Below are positions 17,924 to 26,574 of a stretch of 64,000 nt of DNA, one piece after another. The stretch covers positions 1 to 64,000 of the forward strand of contig NZ_WKJJ01000013.1 of NCBI RefSeq assembly GCF_009674485.1, given 5' to 3'. Each line of letters begins with the position of its first letter. The first letter of the stretch is position 1. The translations under genes and the position numbers were made by a program. Origin of the DNA: Pseudoduganella rivuli (GTDB lineage Bacteria; Pseudomonadota; Gammaproteobacteria; Burkholderiales; Burkholderiaceae_D). The notes under the pieces are model-generated. The model did not search any database. It was not told the DNA's origin and saw nothing but the letters and a program-made list of their open reading frames with translations.

Positions 17924-18223
17924 TTAGAAGCCGGTCAGCACCGTTTCAGTGTGTTCGACTTTCGGCGGCTGCGCGAAGAAGCCGCCCACCAGGCCGCGCC
18001 ACGCCTGGAAATCCTCGCTGCCACGGAAATCCACCGTGTGGTTTTCCAGCGTGGTCCACTGGATCACCAGGTGATAGGTGTCGGGACGCTCGATGATGCG
18101 TTCCAGGCGCATGGCTTCGCAACCCTTGGCGCGTTTGAACAGGGGAATGGCTTCCTTGACGGCGGCTTCGAAGGCGGCGTGGGTGTCCGGTTTGATCTGG
18201 ATTTCTGCGATTTCGTAAATCAT
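17924..18223 (-). CDS. Antibiotic biosynthesis monooxygenase (ABM) family protein
   Basis: 99 aa, MIYEIAEIQIKPDTHAAFEAAVKEAIPLFKRAKGCEAMRLERIIERPDTYHLVIQWTTLENHTVDFRGSEDFQAWR. A dimeric alpha/beta barrel of the ABM type with the W-T-x-L-E-x-H signature. Members act as cofactor-free monooxygenases or heme-handling proteins; the substrate is unknown. First of a small group of ABM and thioesterase genes beside a GlxA regulator. Confidence 0.82.
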   Translation of the reverse strand: MIYEIAEIQIKPDTHAAFEAAVKEAIPLFKRAKGCEAMRLERIIERPDTYHLVIQWTTLENHTVDFRGSEDFQAWRGLVGGFFAQPPKVEHTETVLTGF

Positions 18224-18317
18224 GGGGCGGGGCTCCGTGGGTGTTGACTAGTGACAATCAGGACATTTTGCCTGAAAGGCTAATTTCCCGCAGGGCGCCC
18301 GCCTTATATCCGTTAAT

Positions 18318-18758
18318 TCAGCGCGCGCTGCCCGGCAACACCTTGAAATCATCGGTGCGCGCCAGTTCGCGCAGCGGCTGCGCCAGGTTATCCGGCGGCA
18401 CGGTCAGCTTGCGGTTGGCCAAGTCGAACCAGCCCGCCGTGGACGTGACGCGGGCGCACAGCACGCCTTTGCGGAAGAATTCATTGCGCAGCATCATGCG
18501 GCTGGCATCTTCCGACAGTCCCGCCATGGCAAACGTCACGGTGATTTCATCGAGCAAATGACATTCGCGGAAGTATTCCACTTCGTCGCGCATGACCACC
18601 GGGCCTAATTTCAGCCGCATGAATTCCGCCATAGGAAAACCGCATTGCGCGAAATACATCATGCGCACGTCGGCGGATTTATCCAGGTACGCGGTGTTGC
18701 GCATGTGGGAATTGAAATCCATGTCGCCCCAGCCGGCGATCAGCGTTTTTTCGTACAT
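18318..18758 (-). CDS. 4HBT (hotdog) acyl-CoA thioesterase
   Basis: 146 aa, hotdog fold of the YbgC/4-hydroxybenzoyl-CoA thioesterase type: GWGDMDFNSHMRNTAYLDKSADVRMMYF, where the Asp of DMDFNSH is the usual catalytic position. It hydrolyses acyl-CoA of unknown chain. Lies 15 bases after the ABM gene at 18774 on the same strand, so they likely form one transcript. Confidence 0.85.
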   Translation of the reverse strand: MYEKTLIAGWGDMDFNSHMRNTAYLDKSADVRMMYFAQCGFPMAEFMRLKLGPVVMRDEVEYFRECHLLDEITVTFAMAGLSEDASRMMLRNEFFRKGVLCARVTSTAGWFDLANRKLTVPPDNLAQPLRELARTDDFKVLPGSAR

Positions 18759-18773
18759 GGCGGTGTCCTTTGA

Positions 18774-19070
18774 TTACTTTTTCAGGCCCAGCACGCGGAT
18801 CGGCTCGATCGACGGCGCGCCGGTGAACAATTGCGGCCCCTGCGCCATCAGCGCCTGCGCAATCGGGCCGTTCAGGTGCGCCTGGCGCGCTTCTACCGTT
18901 TCAAACGCGTCGAACACGCCGAATTCGCGGTCCGACAACTGCAATGCGAACCACATCTTGGTGCCGGCTTCTTCATTGGCCAGCGCCAGGCCGGTTTCCA
19001 GGAATTGCGCGACAGCCGCTTCCTTGCCGGGTTGGGCTTCGAAACGGGCGAACAGGGCATGCTTGATCAT
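18774..19070 (-). CDS. Putative quinol monooxygenase, ABM family
   Basis: 98 aa, MIKHALFARFEAQPGKEAAVAQFLETGLALANEEAGTKMWFALQLSDREFGVFDAFETVEARQAHLNGPIAQAL, an ABM-type ferredoxin-like fold close to YgiN quinol monooxygenases. It is divergent from the GlxA-type regulator at 19180, which may control it and the thioesterase. Confidence 0.84.
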   Translation of the reverse strand: MIKHALFARFEAQPGKEAAVAQFLETGLALANEEAGTKMWFALQLSDREFGVFDAFETVEARQAHLNGPIAQALMAQGPQLFTGAPSIEPIRVLGLKK

Positions 19071-19179
19071 GATATCTCCTTGTGGTTGGGAACAATCGCG
19101 GTTGCGATGGATGCCACTTTACAGAGCCGCCACCCGGTGCGACACTGGCAGGATTGCCATCTTTGGTAGCGGGTTTGCC

Positions 19180-20136
19180 ATGAAAATTATTGTGCTGGCG
19201 CTGGACGGCGTGTTTGACACGGGTCTGGCCACCATCCTCGACGCGTTCACCACTGCCAACGAACTGGCTGCGCTGCAGGAGGCGCCGCCGCCTGCTTTCA
19301 TTGTGACCCTGGCCGGCGTGCGGGAATCCGTGCGCAGCTCGCAAGGCATGGGCGTGCCGGTCGTGCCGCTGTTGGACTGCGGCATGCCGGACCTGGTGAT
19401 CGTGCCTGCCATCGGCCACAAGATGCCGGAACCGTTGACGCGGGCGCTGGACACGGACGATATCCGCGACGCCGGTGACGCATTGCGCGGCTGGGCCGGG
19501 CAGGGCGTGCGCATCGCGGCCGCCTGCATCGGCACCTTTGTGCTGGCGGAAAGCGGGTTGTTGGATGAGCAAGACGCCACCACGACATGGTGGCTGACGC
19601 CCATGTTCCGCCAGCGTTATCCCCGCGTGCGGCTCGACGCGCAGCGCATGGTCGTGCATTCCGGCCAGTTCGTGACGGCGGGCGCCGCCCTCAGTCACCT
19701 CGATATGGCGCTGTGGCTGATCCGCCAGTCCAGCCCGGAACTGGCGGAACTGGTGGCGCGCTACCTGATTGTCGATGCGCGGCCCTCGCAGTCGGCGTAC
19801 GTGATTTCCGACCATTTGGCCCATGCGGACCCGCTGGTGTCGCGGTTTGACCGCTGGGCGCGGGAAAACCTGGGGCAGGGCTTTTCGCTGGATCTGGCGG
19901 CCGACGCGCTGGCCACCAGCAAACGCACGTTGGCGCGCCGCTTGCAGGACGTAATGGGCAAGACGCCGGTTGGCTATGTACAGGATTTACGCATCGAGCG
20001 GGCCGTGCACTTGCTGAAAACCACGGGCAATAATATTGACCGGATAGCTGAACAAGTCGGTTATCGCGACGGCGTGACATTGCGTACCTTGCTGCGCAAA
20101 CGGTTGGGCAAGGGATTGCGGGATATCCGGGAGTAA
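19180..20136 (+). CDS. GlxA family (DJ-1/PfpI + AraC) transcriptional regulator
   Basis: 318 aa from ATG 19180. N-terminal DJ-1/PfpI-like domain with the nucleophile-elbow-like Cys in RIAAACIGTFVLAESGLLD, as in GlxA regulators, and C-terminal AraC double HTH (ISLDLAADALATSKRTLARRLQDVMGKTPVGYVQDLRIERAVHLLKTTGNNIDRIAEQVGYRDGVTLRTLLRKRLG). Divergent from the ABM/thioesterase pair. Confidence 0.92.
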   Translation: MKIIVLALDGVFDTGLATILDAFTTANELAALQEAPPPAFIVTLAGVRESVRSSQGMGVPVVPLLDCGMPDLVIVPAIGHKMPEPLTRALDTDDIRDAGDALRGWAGQGVRIAAACIGTFVLAESGLLDEQDATTTWWLTPMFRQRYPRVRLDAQRMVVHSGQFVTAGAALSHLDMALWLIRQSSPELAELVARYLIVDARPSQSAYVISDHLAHADPLVSRFDRWARENLGQGFSLDLAADALATSKRTLARRLQDVMGKTPVGYVQDLRIERAVHLLKTTGNNIDRIAEQVGYRDGVTLRTLLRKRLGKGLRDIRE

Positions 20137-20150
20137 TCCCCGTTTATGCC

Positions 20151-20420
20151 TTATTGGCCGGTTTCAGTCGATTGCCGATTACCCGGTTGCTTGCCAAGGC
20201 CTTTTTCCAGATCTTCCGCTTTACGGTCTTGCTGAAAGCTGCCGGAGCGTTCCGTTTCCGTCACCCCGCCCGACAATAAATCATCGGTACGGGTATCGGA
20301 CTGGCGGTTGCCGGTAGGGGAGGGATTGCCGGTTTTAGCACCGGCGCTGGCCAGGCTGGTATTGCCGGAACGCGTACCCTGTTCAAATTTGCGGCCCCGG
20401 ATCAGATGTTCGTCGGTCAT
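20151..20420 (-). CDS. Small hydrophilic (disordered) protein
   Basis: 89 aa, rich in Gly, Ser, Thr, Arg and Asp (MTDEHLIRGRKFEQGTRSGN...). GGAGACCATC precedes the ATG. No hydrophobic segment and no recognisable domain. First of three neighbouring small genes with matching leader sequences; probably stress-related by style, function unknown. Confidence 0.65.
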   Translation of the reverse strand: MTDEHLIRGRKFEQGTRSGNTSLASAGAKTGNPSPTGNRQSDTRTDDLLSGGVTETERSGSFQQDRKAEDLEKGLGKQPGNRQSTETGQ

Positions 20421-20493
20421 GATGGTCTCCTTTATTCATGCCGGTCCATCATGCTACTGCGATTGGCCACCAGGCGTCGCACCTTAATTGAAA

Positions 20494-20523
20494 ATGCCTT
20501 GGGAGAATATTTCCCCCAAGGCA
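20494..20523 (-). terminator. Terminator hairpin after the Gln-rich gene
   Basis: ATGCCTTGGG...CCCAAGGCAT inverted repeat, followed on the minus strand by TTTTC, 29 bases past the stop of the 92-aa gene. Confidence 0.65.
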
Positions 20524-20551
20524 TAGTTTCGCTAATTAATCACCCTGTTCG

Positions 20552-20830
20552 TCAAGAACGTTTATTGGATTGATCCTGCGAAGAAAGATTATCCCGCTGC
20601 ACATTGCCGCCGCGCTGGCTATCGCTCATGCCGCCGGATTGGCTGCCGCTGCCTTTGCCGGATTGTTGATTACCGGTTTGCGTGGTGTGGGGATTGATGC
20701 GGCTGTCTTGTTGCTGCTGTTTATTTTGCTGCTGATTCTGCGACTGCTGGTTTTGCGATGGTTGCGACTGCTGGTTCTGTGATTTTTGCACCTGAGGATT
20801 CTGAGACTGGTCTTTCTTATCGATAGCCAT
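20552..20830 (-). CDS. Gln/Ser-rich low-complexity small protein
   Basis: 92 aa, starting MAIDKKDQSQNPQVQKSQNQ; about half the residues are Gln, Ser or Asn in QNQQSQ-type repeats, then a Gly/Ser-rich tail. GGAGACCTATC precedes the ATG. Predicted to be fully disordered and possibly prion-like in composition; function unknown. Confidence 0.65.
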   Translation of the reverse strand: MAIDKKDQSQNPQVQKSQNQQSQPSQNQQSQNQQQNKQQQQDSRINPHTTQTGNQQSGKGSGSQSGGMSDSQRGGNVQRDNLSSQDQSNKRS

Positions 20831-20912
20831 GATAGGTCTCCTTTATGGTGAGTGGAGCTTGATCTTATGCCCCTCTGGATAGGAATGGCGCACAGAAGTT
20901 TGTGGTAATTGG

Positions 20913-20953
20913 AAACAGTGCGTTCATGCATTAATGCCTGGACGCACTGTTTT
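20913..20953 (-). terminator. Inverted repeat after the 54-aa gene
   Basis: AAACAGTGCGT...ACGCACTGTTT arms of 11 bases, just beyond the stop at 20957. Possible terminator for the 54-aa gene. Confidence 0.5.
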
Positions 20954-20956
20954 GCA

Positions 20957-21121
20957 TCACCGCTTGCTTTGTTTCTTCGCAGTACTTTTGGTTGAGCCGG
21001 ATTTCGTTTGGCTTACTGTCGATTTACTGCCCTTGTCCTTTTGCGCGGATTTCTTGCTGTCGCTGTCCGCTTCATTGGCCGATTGCCGGTTTTGGCTGCC
21101 GGTGGATTTGGATTGCGTCAT
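20957..21121 (-). CDS. 54-aa Lys/Ser/Thr/Gln-rich small protein
   Basis: Short frame MTQSKSTGSQNRQSANEADS..., ending ...STAKKQSKR, with GAAGGAGTTCACC directly before the ATG. Composition is like its two downstream neighbours (no hydrophobic or aromatic residues). The ribosome site, a following inverted repeat and the matching style of adjacent genes support it as real. Confidence 0.6.
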   Translation of the reverse strand: MTQSKSTGSQNRQSANEADSDSKKSAQKDKGSKSTVSQTKSGSTKSTAKKQSKR

Positions 21122-22150
21122 GGTGAACTCCTTCATTGGAATTGCGGGAAGCGGAATGCGTTCCCTGCGGAGGGAATATACGGGATTGGGATATTGATTA
21201 GCGCACGGATCGTTTGGATGGAGAATGTATTTGTTTGGCGATTTTATTTAGCAAGGCAATTGCAGTTGAAGTTGGCAGGCGTGCATCCTTAAAGGATAGA
21301 TTGGCCGGGTTTATGCCAGAAACTAGCTTAATCAGGCTAGAATCTGGTATGAAATCGGGTTGGAACAGCGGAAAGTGTGCTGTGCAGCGGCCAGTTGCAG
21401 CAAGGCATGGCATTCGCTGGATGAGCGGTTCACGCTTAAAAAGCCGGGGAGATAATGCTCAACGAATTAAGTCGTGAGCAGACAGAGCTTGAAGAGAAGG
21501 TGCCGATGAGACGGCTTAAATTAACGTTGGAAAGTAATCGGGGTTACGTGGCTCAGTGAACGTCATATTGGAAAATGGAAATTATCGGGCGCTGGCTTCC
21601 ACGCATCAGCTTGCTCGTCATTCAATTTCAAGCGGCGGCCTCGCTGCAACGCAATGCCGGATTCATTGAAGAGTCCAACCATCGAGATGATGGAAGAATT
21701 CTTGGTGCGGCAATCGAAAAGTAAGTCTTCACGTGGCATCGCTTGATGAATGGATATCAGAGCGATATCACGGTTTGCAGGTGCGGCAGGCGCGATACCA
21801 TTCTTATTAAGTGTCGGTCTGATCCAATCATCAGCGCATTGGATTTTCCAGTCGCCAAGACATCCACGGTGAGTGTCGCTGAACAGGAAGTTCCTATTGC
21901 CGAACAATATGATCGCGACTGGACGAGTGATGGTGAGTGAATTGTGCGGTTACCAGACTTGCCTTCGGAAAATTACTCGATATTTGTCCGCTGCGGTACC
22001 GAATAGTAAATGGCACGGATTGGCGATTTAATCCCCGAATTGCCCGATCCTGAACCGGACTCATCGGCCTATAATTCCGGTCTGAAAGGATCGGGCGATG
22101 ACATCCCATGTCCACTATAACCCGGCGTGCACGCCTGCGGATAAACACGT
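21122..22150. other. About 1 kb with no convincing gene
   Basis: Less GC-rich than the neighbours. A 114-codon minus frame (21563-21907) and several shorter ones exist but show no recognisable motif, weak starts and codon use unlike adjacent genes. I see no RNA gene. It may be decayed accessory DNA next to the low-complexity gene cluster. Confidence 0.5.
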
Positions 22151-23785
22151 TTACGAGCGGCCGAGTTGCGTGCTTTTACCGGCGCGGCGCAGTGCTACCG
22201 CATCCGGCCGCAGCGCGGTGTCATGGTCAAGCTGAAAGACCTGGACGGTTTCAGTCACCGATTGTGCGACCTCGGCCAGTTGCGAAGCCGACGCGGTAAT
22301 CTGCTCGACCAGTGCGGAGTTTTGCTGGGTAATATTATCCAGCTCGGTGACGGCGGCATTAATGTTCGAGATGCCAATTAACTGCTCATGCGACGCGCTG
22401 CGGATTTCATTGACCAGCGCGGAAACGCGGCGTACTCCGTCCACCGCTTCATATAGCGTGGATTGAGCCGCCTCCGTCTTGGCATGCCCCTGCTGTACTT
22501 TGGTGCTGGAGTCGTCGATCAGCTGCTTGATTTCTTTTGCGGCGCTGGAGGTGCGTTGCGCCAGCGCGCGCACCTCGGTTGCCACCACCGCAAAGCCACG
22601 GCCTTGCTCGCCGGCCCGGGCGGCCTCGACCGCCGCATTGAGCGCCAGGATATTGGTCTGGAAAGCGATACTGTCGATTACCTGGGTGATTTCACCGATG
22701 TGGCCGGAGGCGCTCTGAATTTCCTGCATGGTGCTGCTGACGTCGTCGACCGCGACCCGGCTGCGTTCGGCGATCGCGCTGACTTCGCCTGCCAACCGGT
22801 CGGCCTCGTCGGCCGCCTCCGCCGTCTGGCGCACCGTGCCGGTAATTTGTTCCACTGCCGAGGCGGTTTTTTCCAGGTTGCTCGCTTGCACTTCCGTGCG
22901 TCCGGACAAGTCCAGGTTGCCTTGGGCAATCTCGCGCGTACCGTTCAGCATGGCCACGCTCTGGTCGCGGGCATCGCGGACGATCGACAGGATGTTGACG
23001 CTGAGCTGGCCAAATGCCTGCTCCAGCTCGCCCAATTGGTCGTTGCGGGTGCGCGCCACTGCACGGGTCAGGTCGCCGGCGGCCAGCCTGTTGGCCACGC
23101 CGATCAAATCATCCAGCGGTTTTATCATCAGCTGGCGCAGATATTGCCAACCGCAAAACAGCGTCGCCAGCTTGAGCAACAGCAGCAACAGCCCGCCCAG
23201 CGGCATATCGGCCGGAATCAGCGCTGCGATGCCTGTATTGACCAGCACTACCGTTAACAGGACGATCAGCATCTTGGCCGACAAGCCGAAACGCACCGCT
23301 TCGGCCAGCCGTCCCTGCCAGCTGGCGTGCAGCACGCGGCCGGCGGACAGGCGTACGGTCTGTTGGCCGCGCTGCTTGTCGCTGCGCATCTGCGCATACA
23401 AGCGTTCAGCGGCGTCGATTTGCTCACGGGTAGCAGCCGTACGCACCGACATATAACCGATTGGTTTGCCCTGGTCCAGCAGCGGCGTGGCGTTTGCCAT
23501 CACCCAGTAATAGTCGCCGTTCTTGCGCCGGTTTTTGACGGGCGCCGACCACGGTTTGCCGCTGCCGATGGTTTGCCACATGTCGCGGTAGGCTTCCTCC
23601 GGCATGTCCGGGTGGCGCACCACGTTATGCGGCTGGCCCAGCAATTCTTCCTTGCTGAAGCCGCTGACCTCGATAAAGGCCTGGTTGCAATACAGGATGC
23701 GGCCCTTGGCGTCGGTGGTCGACACCAGGGTCTGTCCTGGCGACAATTGATATTCGGTAGGCGTCACCGGCAAATTCGTACGCAT
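22151..23785 (-). CDS. aer: Aer-like PAS-domain chemoreceptor
   Basis: 544 aa. N-terminal PAS domain (YQLSPGQTLVSTTDAKGRILYCNQAFIEVSGFSKEELLGQPHNVVRHPDMPEEAYRDMWQTIGSGKPWSAPVKNRRKNGDYYWVMANATPL) of the Aer type that binds FAD, two short membrane helices at about 170-215, HAMP, and the chemoreceptor signalling tip (SIAFQTNILALNAAVEAARAGEQGRGFAVVATEVRALAQRTSSAAKEIKQLI). Aer senses redox state or oxygen from inside the cell. AAAGGATATTTT precedes the ATG. No binding pentapeptide at the C-terminus. It is the last chromosomal gene before the ssrA island. Confidence 0.92.
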   Translation of the reverse strand: MRTNLPVTPTEYQLSPGQTLVSTTDAKGRILYCNQAFIEVSGFSKEELLGQPHNVVRHPDMPEEAYRDMWQTIGSGKPWSAPVKNRRKNGDYYWVMANATPLLDQGKPIGYMSVRTAATREQIDAAERLYAQMRSDKQRGQQTVRLSAGRVLHASWQGRLAEAVRFGLSAKMLIVLLTVVLVNTGIAALIPADMPLGGLLLLLLKLATLFCGWQYLRQLMIKPLDDLIGVANRLAAGDLTRAVARTRNDQLGELEQAFGQLSVNILSIVRDARDQSVAMLNGTREIAQGNLDLSGRTEVQASNLEKTASAVEQITGTVRQTAEAADEADRLAGEVSAIAERSRVAVDDVSSTMQEIQSASGHIGEITQVIDSIAFQTNILALNAAVEAARAGEQGRGFAVVATEVRALAQRTSSAAKEIKQLIDDSSTKVQQGHAKTEAAQSTLYEAVDGVRRVSALVNEIRSASHEQLIGISNINAAVTELDNITQQNSALVEQITASASQLAEVAQSVTETVQVFQLDHDTALRPDAVALRRAGKSTQLGRS

Positions 23786-24141
23786 AAAATATCCTTTACT
23801 GTCGATGGACTCAGTTCATGGCGCCGCCGCTGGCGCCGTTTCATCGGTCGATGGTTTATGTCATGCACCCGGTTTGCGTGCGCATTTTTAGCCACACCAT
23901 CCGCAACTGGTTATCCGGGCGTGAAACGCTGGTGGGTTTGACGACGCCGGCACGGCCGAGGGGAGGGTGCGGGGCCGGCAAGGCCGATAATTTATTGTAA
24001 TTTGGAAAAATATATCGCATTCGTGGCGCCGATGTGGCGCTGTCGAGCAATTTGTCGTGAGAAGACAAGTATTTGACGGAAAATGTGGTGCGCTGTAGTC
24101 AATGCTGTTGTCCGGCGCGTCGCCGTGGCTGTTCTTGCGTT
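23786..24141. other. Intergenic leader of aer-like gene, no gene seen
   Basis: About 355 bases. It should hold the aer promoter on the minus strand; GCCGATAA at 23981-23988 resembles a flagellar sigma-28 -10 box but points away from aer and lacks a spaced TAAA, so I do not call it. Confidence 0.5.
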
Positions 24142-24346
24142 GCCCGCTAATCGCGGGTGCAACCTCGCTATGCGAGGTTGAGAATGGGCGAATCGAATAG
24201 GCACCGCGCTTGCAAGCGCAAAAGCCCCGCGTCCGTCGGGGACGGACGCGGAATCGATTCCACAGCTCGCCGAGCGAACAAAAAAATTGGGCCCCAAGCT
24301 TGCGCTTGGAGCCCAATTTTTTTGTTCGGTGGTGGAGACGGCGGGA
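24142..24346. repeat. Left flanking arm of the ssrA island (attL) with copied tmRNA end and terminator
   Basis: 205 bases matching 34161-34410. Shared parts: a run of short hairpins (CCCGCTAATCGCGGG, AACCTCGCTATGCGAGGTT, GCGCTTGCAAGCGC), a long terminator palindrome at 24275-24328, and the 19-base core at 24328-24346 that equals the tmRNA 3' end. Sequence right of 24346 differs from ssrA, so this is the distal junction of the insertion. Confidence 0.85.
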
Positions 24347-24563
24347 TTCTTCAGCGATATCGAATCGGATTGGTGCAGTGTCAAACCCCTCTTGGGGTGC
24401 TTACTTGTGAATTGTAACACTCGCCCGAAGAAGGGGACTGTCGTTGATGTCTAACCCCGGTACAGGATAAATTGTCCCCCACTTTCCGTGAGGTCCCGAA
24501 GTACGTACATAGGCTGATGTTTGTTTGGTGGCGGGGGTACCTGCAGGCGTGAGTTATTTATGA

Positions 24564-24854
24564 CTATTTTTTCTTCTTTTGTTTCGGCTGAACAGTTTTT
24601 GCAATTTCCTCAAACGCTGCAACAGGAATCTTGTTCACAACAATGCAACCATTTTTTCCCGCTTCCCTTACTGCGACAACAACCGAGTTCTTTTGAGATT
24701 CCTCGATTGGTCTCCCCTTTTCCGGATTTGCTTCTTTGACATGGCCTAAAGCCCGTTGCGCTGCTGATTCTTGATCAGGTGCAGATACCATCATTTCGGA
24801 TATGTGGGGGTGATCCAAAGTCCTCACATACACTTTGAACAATTTTTCGGCCAT
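24564..24854 (-). CDS. Island hypothetical protein, basic C-terminus
   Basis: 96 aa from ATG 24854 (GGGAG upstream): MAEKLFKVYVRTLDHPHISEMMVSAPDQESAAQRALGHVKEANPEKGRP..., ending PKQKKKK. The alternating hydrophobic pattern suggests a small alpha/beta domain; the lysine tail may bind nucleic acid or serve no purpose. A longer frame to 24992 exists but lacks a ribosome site. Function unknown. Confidence 0.6.
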   Translation of the reverse strand: MAEKLFKVYVRTLDHPHISEMMVSAPDQESAAQRALGHVKEANPEKGRPIEESQKNSVVVAVREAGKNGCIVVNKIPVAAFEEIAKTVQPKQKKKK

Positions 24855-25120
24855 GGAGTACTCCCTTGTAATTGAAAAGTTGCAAAATATCAATTTTCGT
24901 TTACTAAGAGTAGCAGATAGGCGCGAAAGGTAAAGTAATTTGGCTCCCTGAAGTTTGGGTGACCACGCCTTGATGCGAACGAATTTTGCCATATAAGCAA
25001 TATATCGACTGCATTCTGCGCAAACCTGAGACGTAGGACCGACAGGGTGAAGCTGTCATAGAAAAACTGGGCCTTGGCGGCCCAGTCACTAGTTCATCGT
25101 GAAAAGAAGCTGACCCGAAG

Positions 25121-25336
25121 TCATTTATAAGGATCGTATCCTTTGACTGTGAAGCCGTCACTGTCTACATCCCTGGCAGGAATGTCATGCGAATGACTGC
25201 TGCGCATTGCGGAAAGTTTTTCGATAGCATTGAACGTAGCGTAGCGGGTCGATTGCACGAATTCGTCTTGGTTGATGTCGTAAACGCTGAACGAGTAGAC
25301 TTTTACCGTATCACCGGTACTTGCAATTATTGCCAT
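25121..25336 (-). CDS. Island small hypothetical protein
   Basis: 71 aa, MAIIASTGDTVKVYSFSVYDINQDEFVQSTRYATFNAIEKLSAMRSSHSHDIPARDVDSDGFTVKGYDPYK. AAAGGATAAAT precedes the ATG. Compact beta-strand/helix pattern, no known motif. Stands alone between the 96-aa gene and the DUF262 gene. Confidence 0.6.
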   Translation of the reverse strand: MAIIASTGDTVKVYSFSVYDINQDEFVQSTRYATFNAIEKLSAMRSSHSHDIPARDVDSDGFTVKGYDPYK

Positions 25337-25517
25337 ATTTATCCTTTTGGTTAGGGGAGAGAACTCTACCGCAAAAGTTGGTCTCCGGGATTTTCATTTT
25401 TTGCTTGGCAATACTTGGTATTAATCGCCACGGATTTTCTAGACACCCTTGAGCCTCTGAAAATACCGTGGTCATTGATTCAGTTGCAAGAATCATCAAG
25501 CGCTTGAAATCTTAGAC

Positions 25518-26573
25518 TCAATAGTCTAAGGCAAATTTCGTAAATTTCTTCTCCAAGATTTTGTATGCAGCCGCCAATGACCCTGCGTCATTAATGCTCC
25601 GAACTGCAGCGCCAAAAGCGGAATAATCCGGATCAGGATTGCTATTGTCTAATTTTGACAAAAGTTGATATGATTTTCGCTCCGCTTCGAATTCTAAAAG
25701 AAAATCTCTAATGATTAGTTTATTGTCGGCGTGATTTTTGACCAATGTGTAATACAGCGGAATTAATCCATGCGAAACAAGCAACTGATCTCTTTCGACG
25801 AATATCTCCTCTAGAATTTCAAGATTGTTCTCGACATGCCTTGCCGCTTCAATAAATGGTTCAAGGTTTTGCGAAACTGCACCGCTTTGAACCATCTTGT
25901 CCAAATGCTTCTTTTTTGTGTCTGTAAAATCGCCGTTCAGTTCCAAAAGTAGAAGCTTGGCCGCGACGTTTGAGTCTTGATGTCTGCCTGTGTTAAAACG
26001 GACACAGGAATGGAAGAATTTTCGATCAGACAAGCGCCTGATAAGGTCTGGGACTATCCCATCCATGGCGTTGCGTAATTCAGCGCCAGTCAGATTCTTG
26101 CTTCTATTGAGGCGAAGAAAAAGATCTTTGATCTTTTCAACGTCATCGGTGATGACACTCATTATATCAAGGTTGAATTGTTCAAATATTTCCACAACTT
26201 CTGGATATTTACTTTTTAGACCGCTGTAGCGATATCCAGCGAGCTTTAAATCAGGATTCGCAAACCAAACAAAATCATCGTTCAGCGCCACTTTGTCATC
26301 AAAAAAAGCAAAGATGGCCTCGATCCGCTGGCGACCGTCAACTACTGCATAAGGTAAGCTTTTTGCATTTAATGCAGTATTTAAAATACTGAAGTCAGCA
26401 AAATATAGCTTTGGTATATCGTATTCGTTTAGTATGGAGTCGATTAGGTAAGCCTTGTCGCGATCACCCCAAATGTCGCCTTTTCGCTGATAAGGGGGGG
26501 CAACGTCAATTTTTTCTCGCTTTTGATTCCACCAGCTAATGGTTCGCTTTTCGTGAGCTTGAACTTTGAACAT
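25518..26573 (-). CDS. DUF262 (GmrS/ParB-like) protein, candidate anti-phage effector
   Basis: 351 aa. The DUF262 signature is clear: VAPPYQRKGDIWGDRDKAYLIDSIL (PPYQR at 26-30), then VVDGRQRIEAIFAFF with the DGRQR motif at 79-83 of the ParB/Srx-like nucleotide-binding fold, and LFLRLNRSKNLTGAELRNAM. DUF262 is the N-terminal half of the type IV restriction enzyme GmrSD, but the DUF1524 HNH nuclease half is absent, so the protein is not a complete GmrSD. Its ATG lies one base past the FRG stop (TGA-T-ATG), so it is translationally coupled to the FRG gene. Confidence 0.85.
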   Translation of the reverse strand: MFKVQAHEKRTISWWNQKREKIDVAPPYQRKGDIWGDRDKAYLIDSILNEYDIPKLYFADFSILNTALNAKSLPYAVVDGRQRIEAIFAFFDDKVALNDDFVWFANPDLKLAGYRYSGLKSKYPEVVEIFEQFNLDIMSVITDDVEKIKDLFLRLNRSKNLTGAELRNAMDGIVPDLIRRLSDRKFFHSCVRFNTGRHQDSNVAAKLLLLELNGDFTDTKKKHLDKMVQSGAVSQNLEPFIEAARHVENNLEILEEIFVERDQLLVSHGLIPLYYTLVKNHADNKLIIRDFLLEFEAERKSYQLLSKLDNSNPDPDYSAFGAAVRSINDAGSLAAAYKILEKKFTKFALDY

Positions 26574-26574
26574 A

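Noticed and set aside
21563..21907. 114-codon minus frame in the 1-kb gap
   Set aside because: No ribosome site, no motif and unusual codon use; mentioned only in the gap description.
23972..24005. Possible sigma-28 promoter (GCCGATAA) near aer
   Set aside because: The box points away from the aer-like gene and no TAAA -35 element is found at the required spacing.
24142..24346. CRISPR-like array from the repeated hairpins
   Set aside because: The hairpins differ in sequence and spacing and do not form regular repeat-spacer units. No CRISPR array is seen anywhere in the window.
25518..26573. Complete GmrSD type IV restriction enzyme
   Set aside because: Only the DUF262 half is present; no DUF1524/HNH motif in this protein or in its partner.
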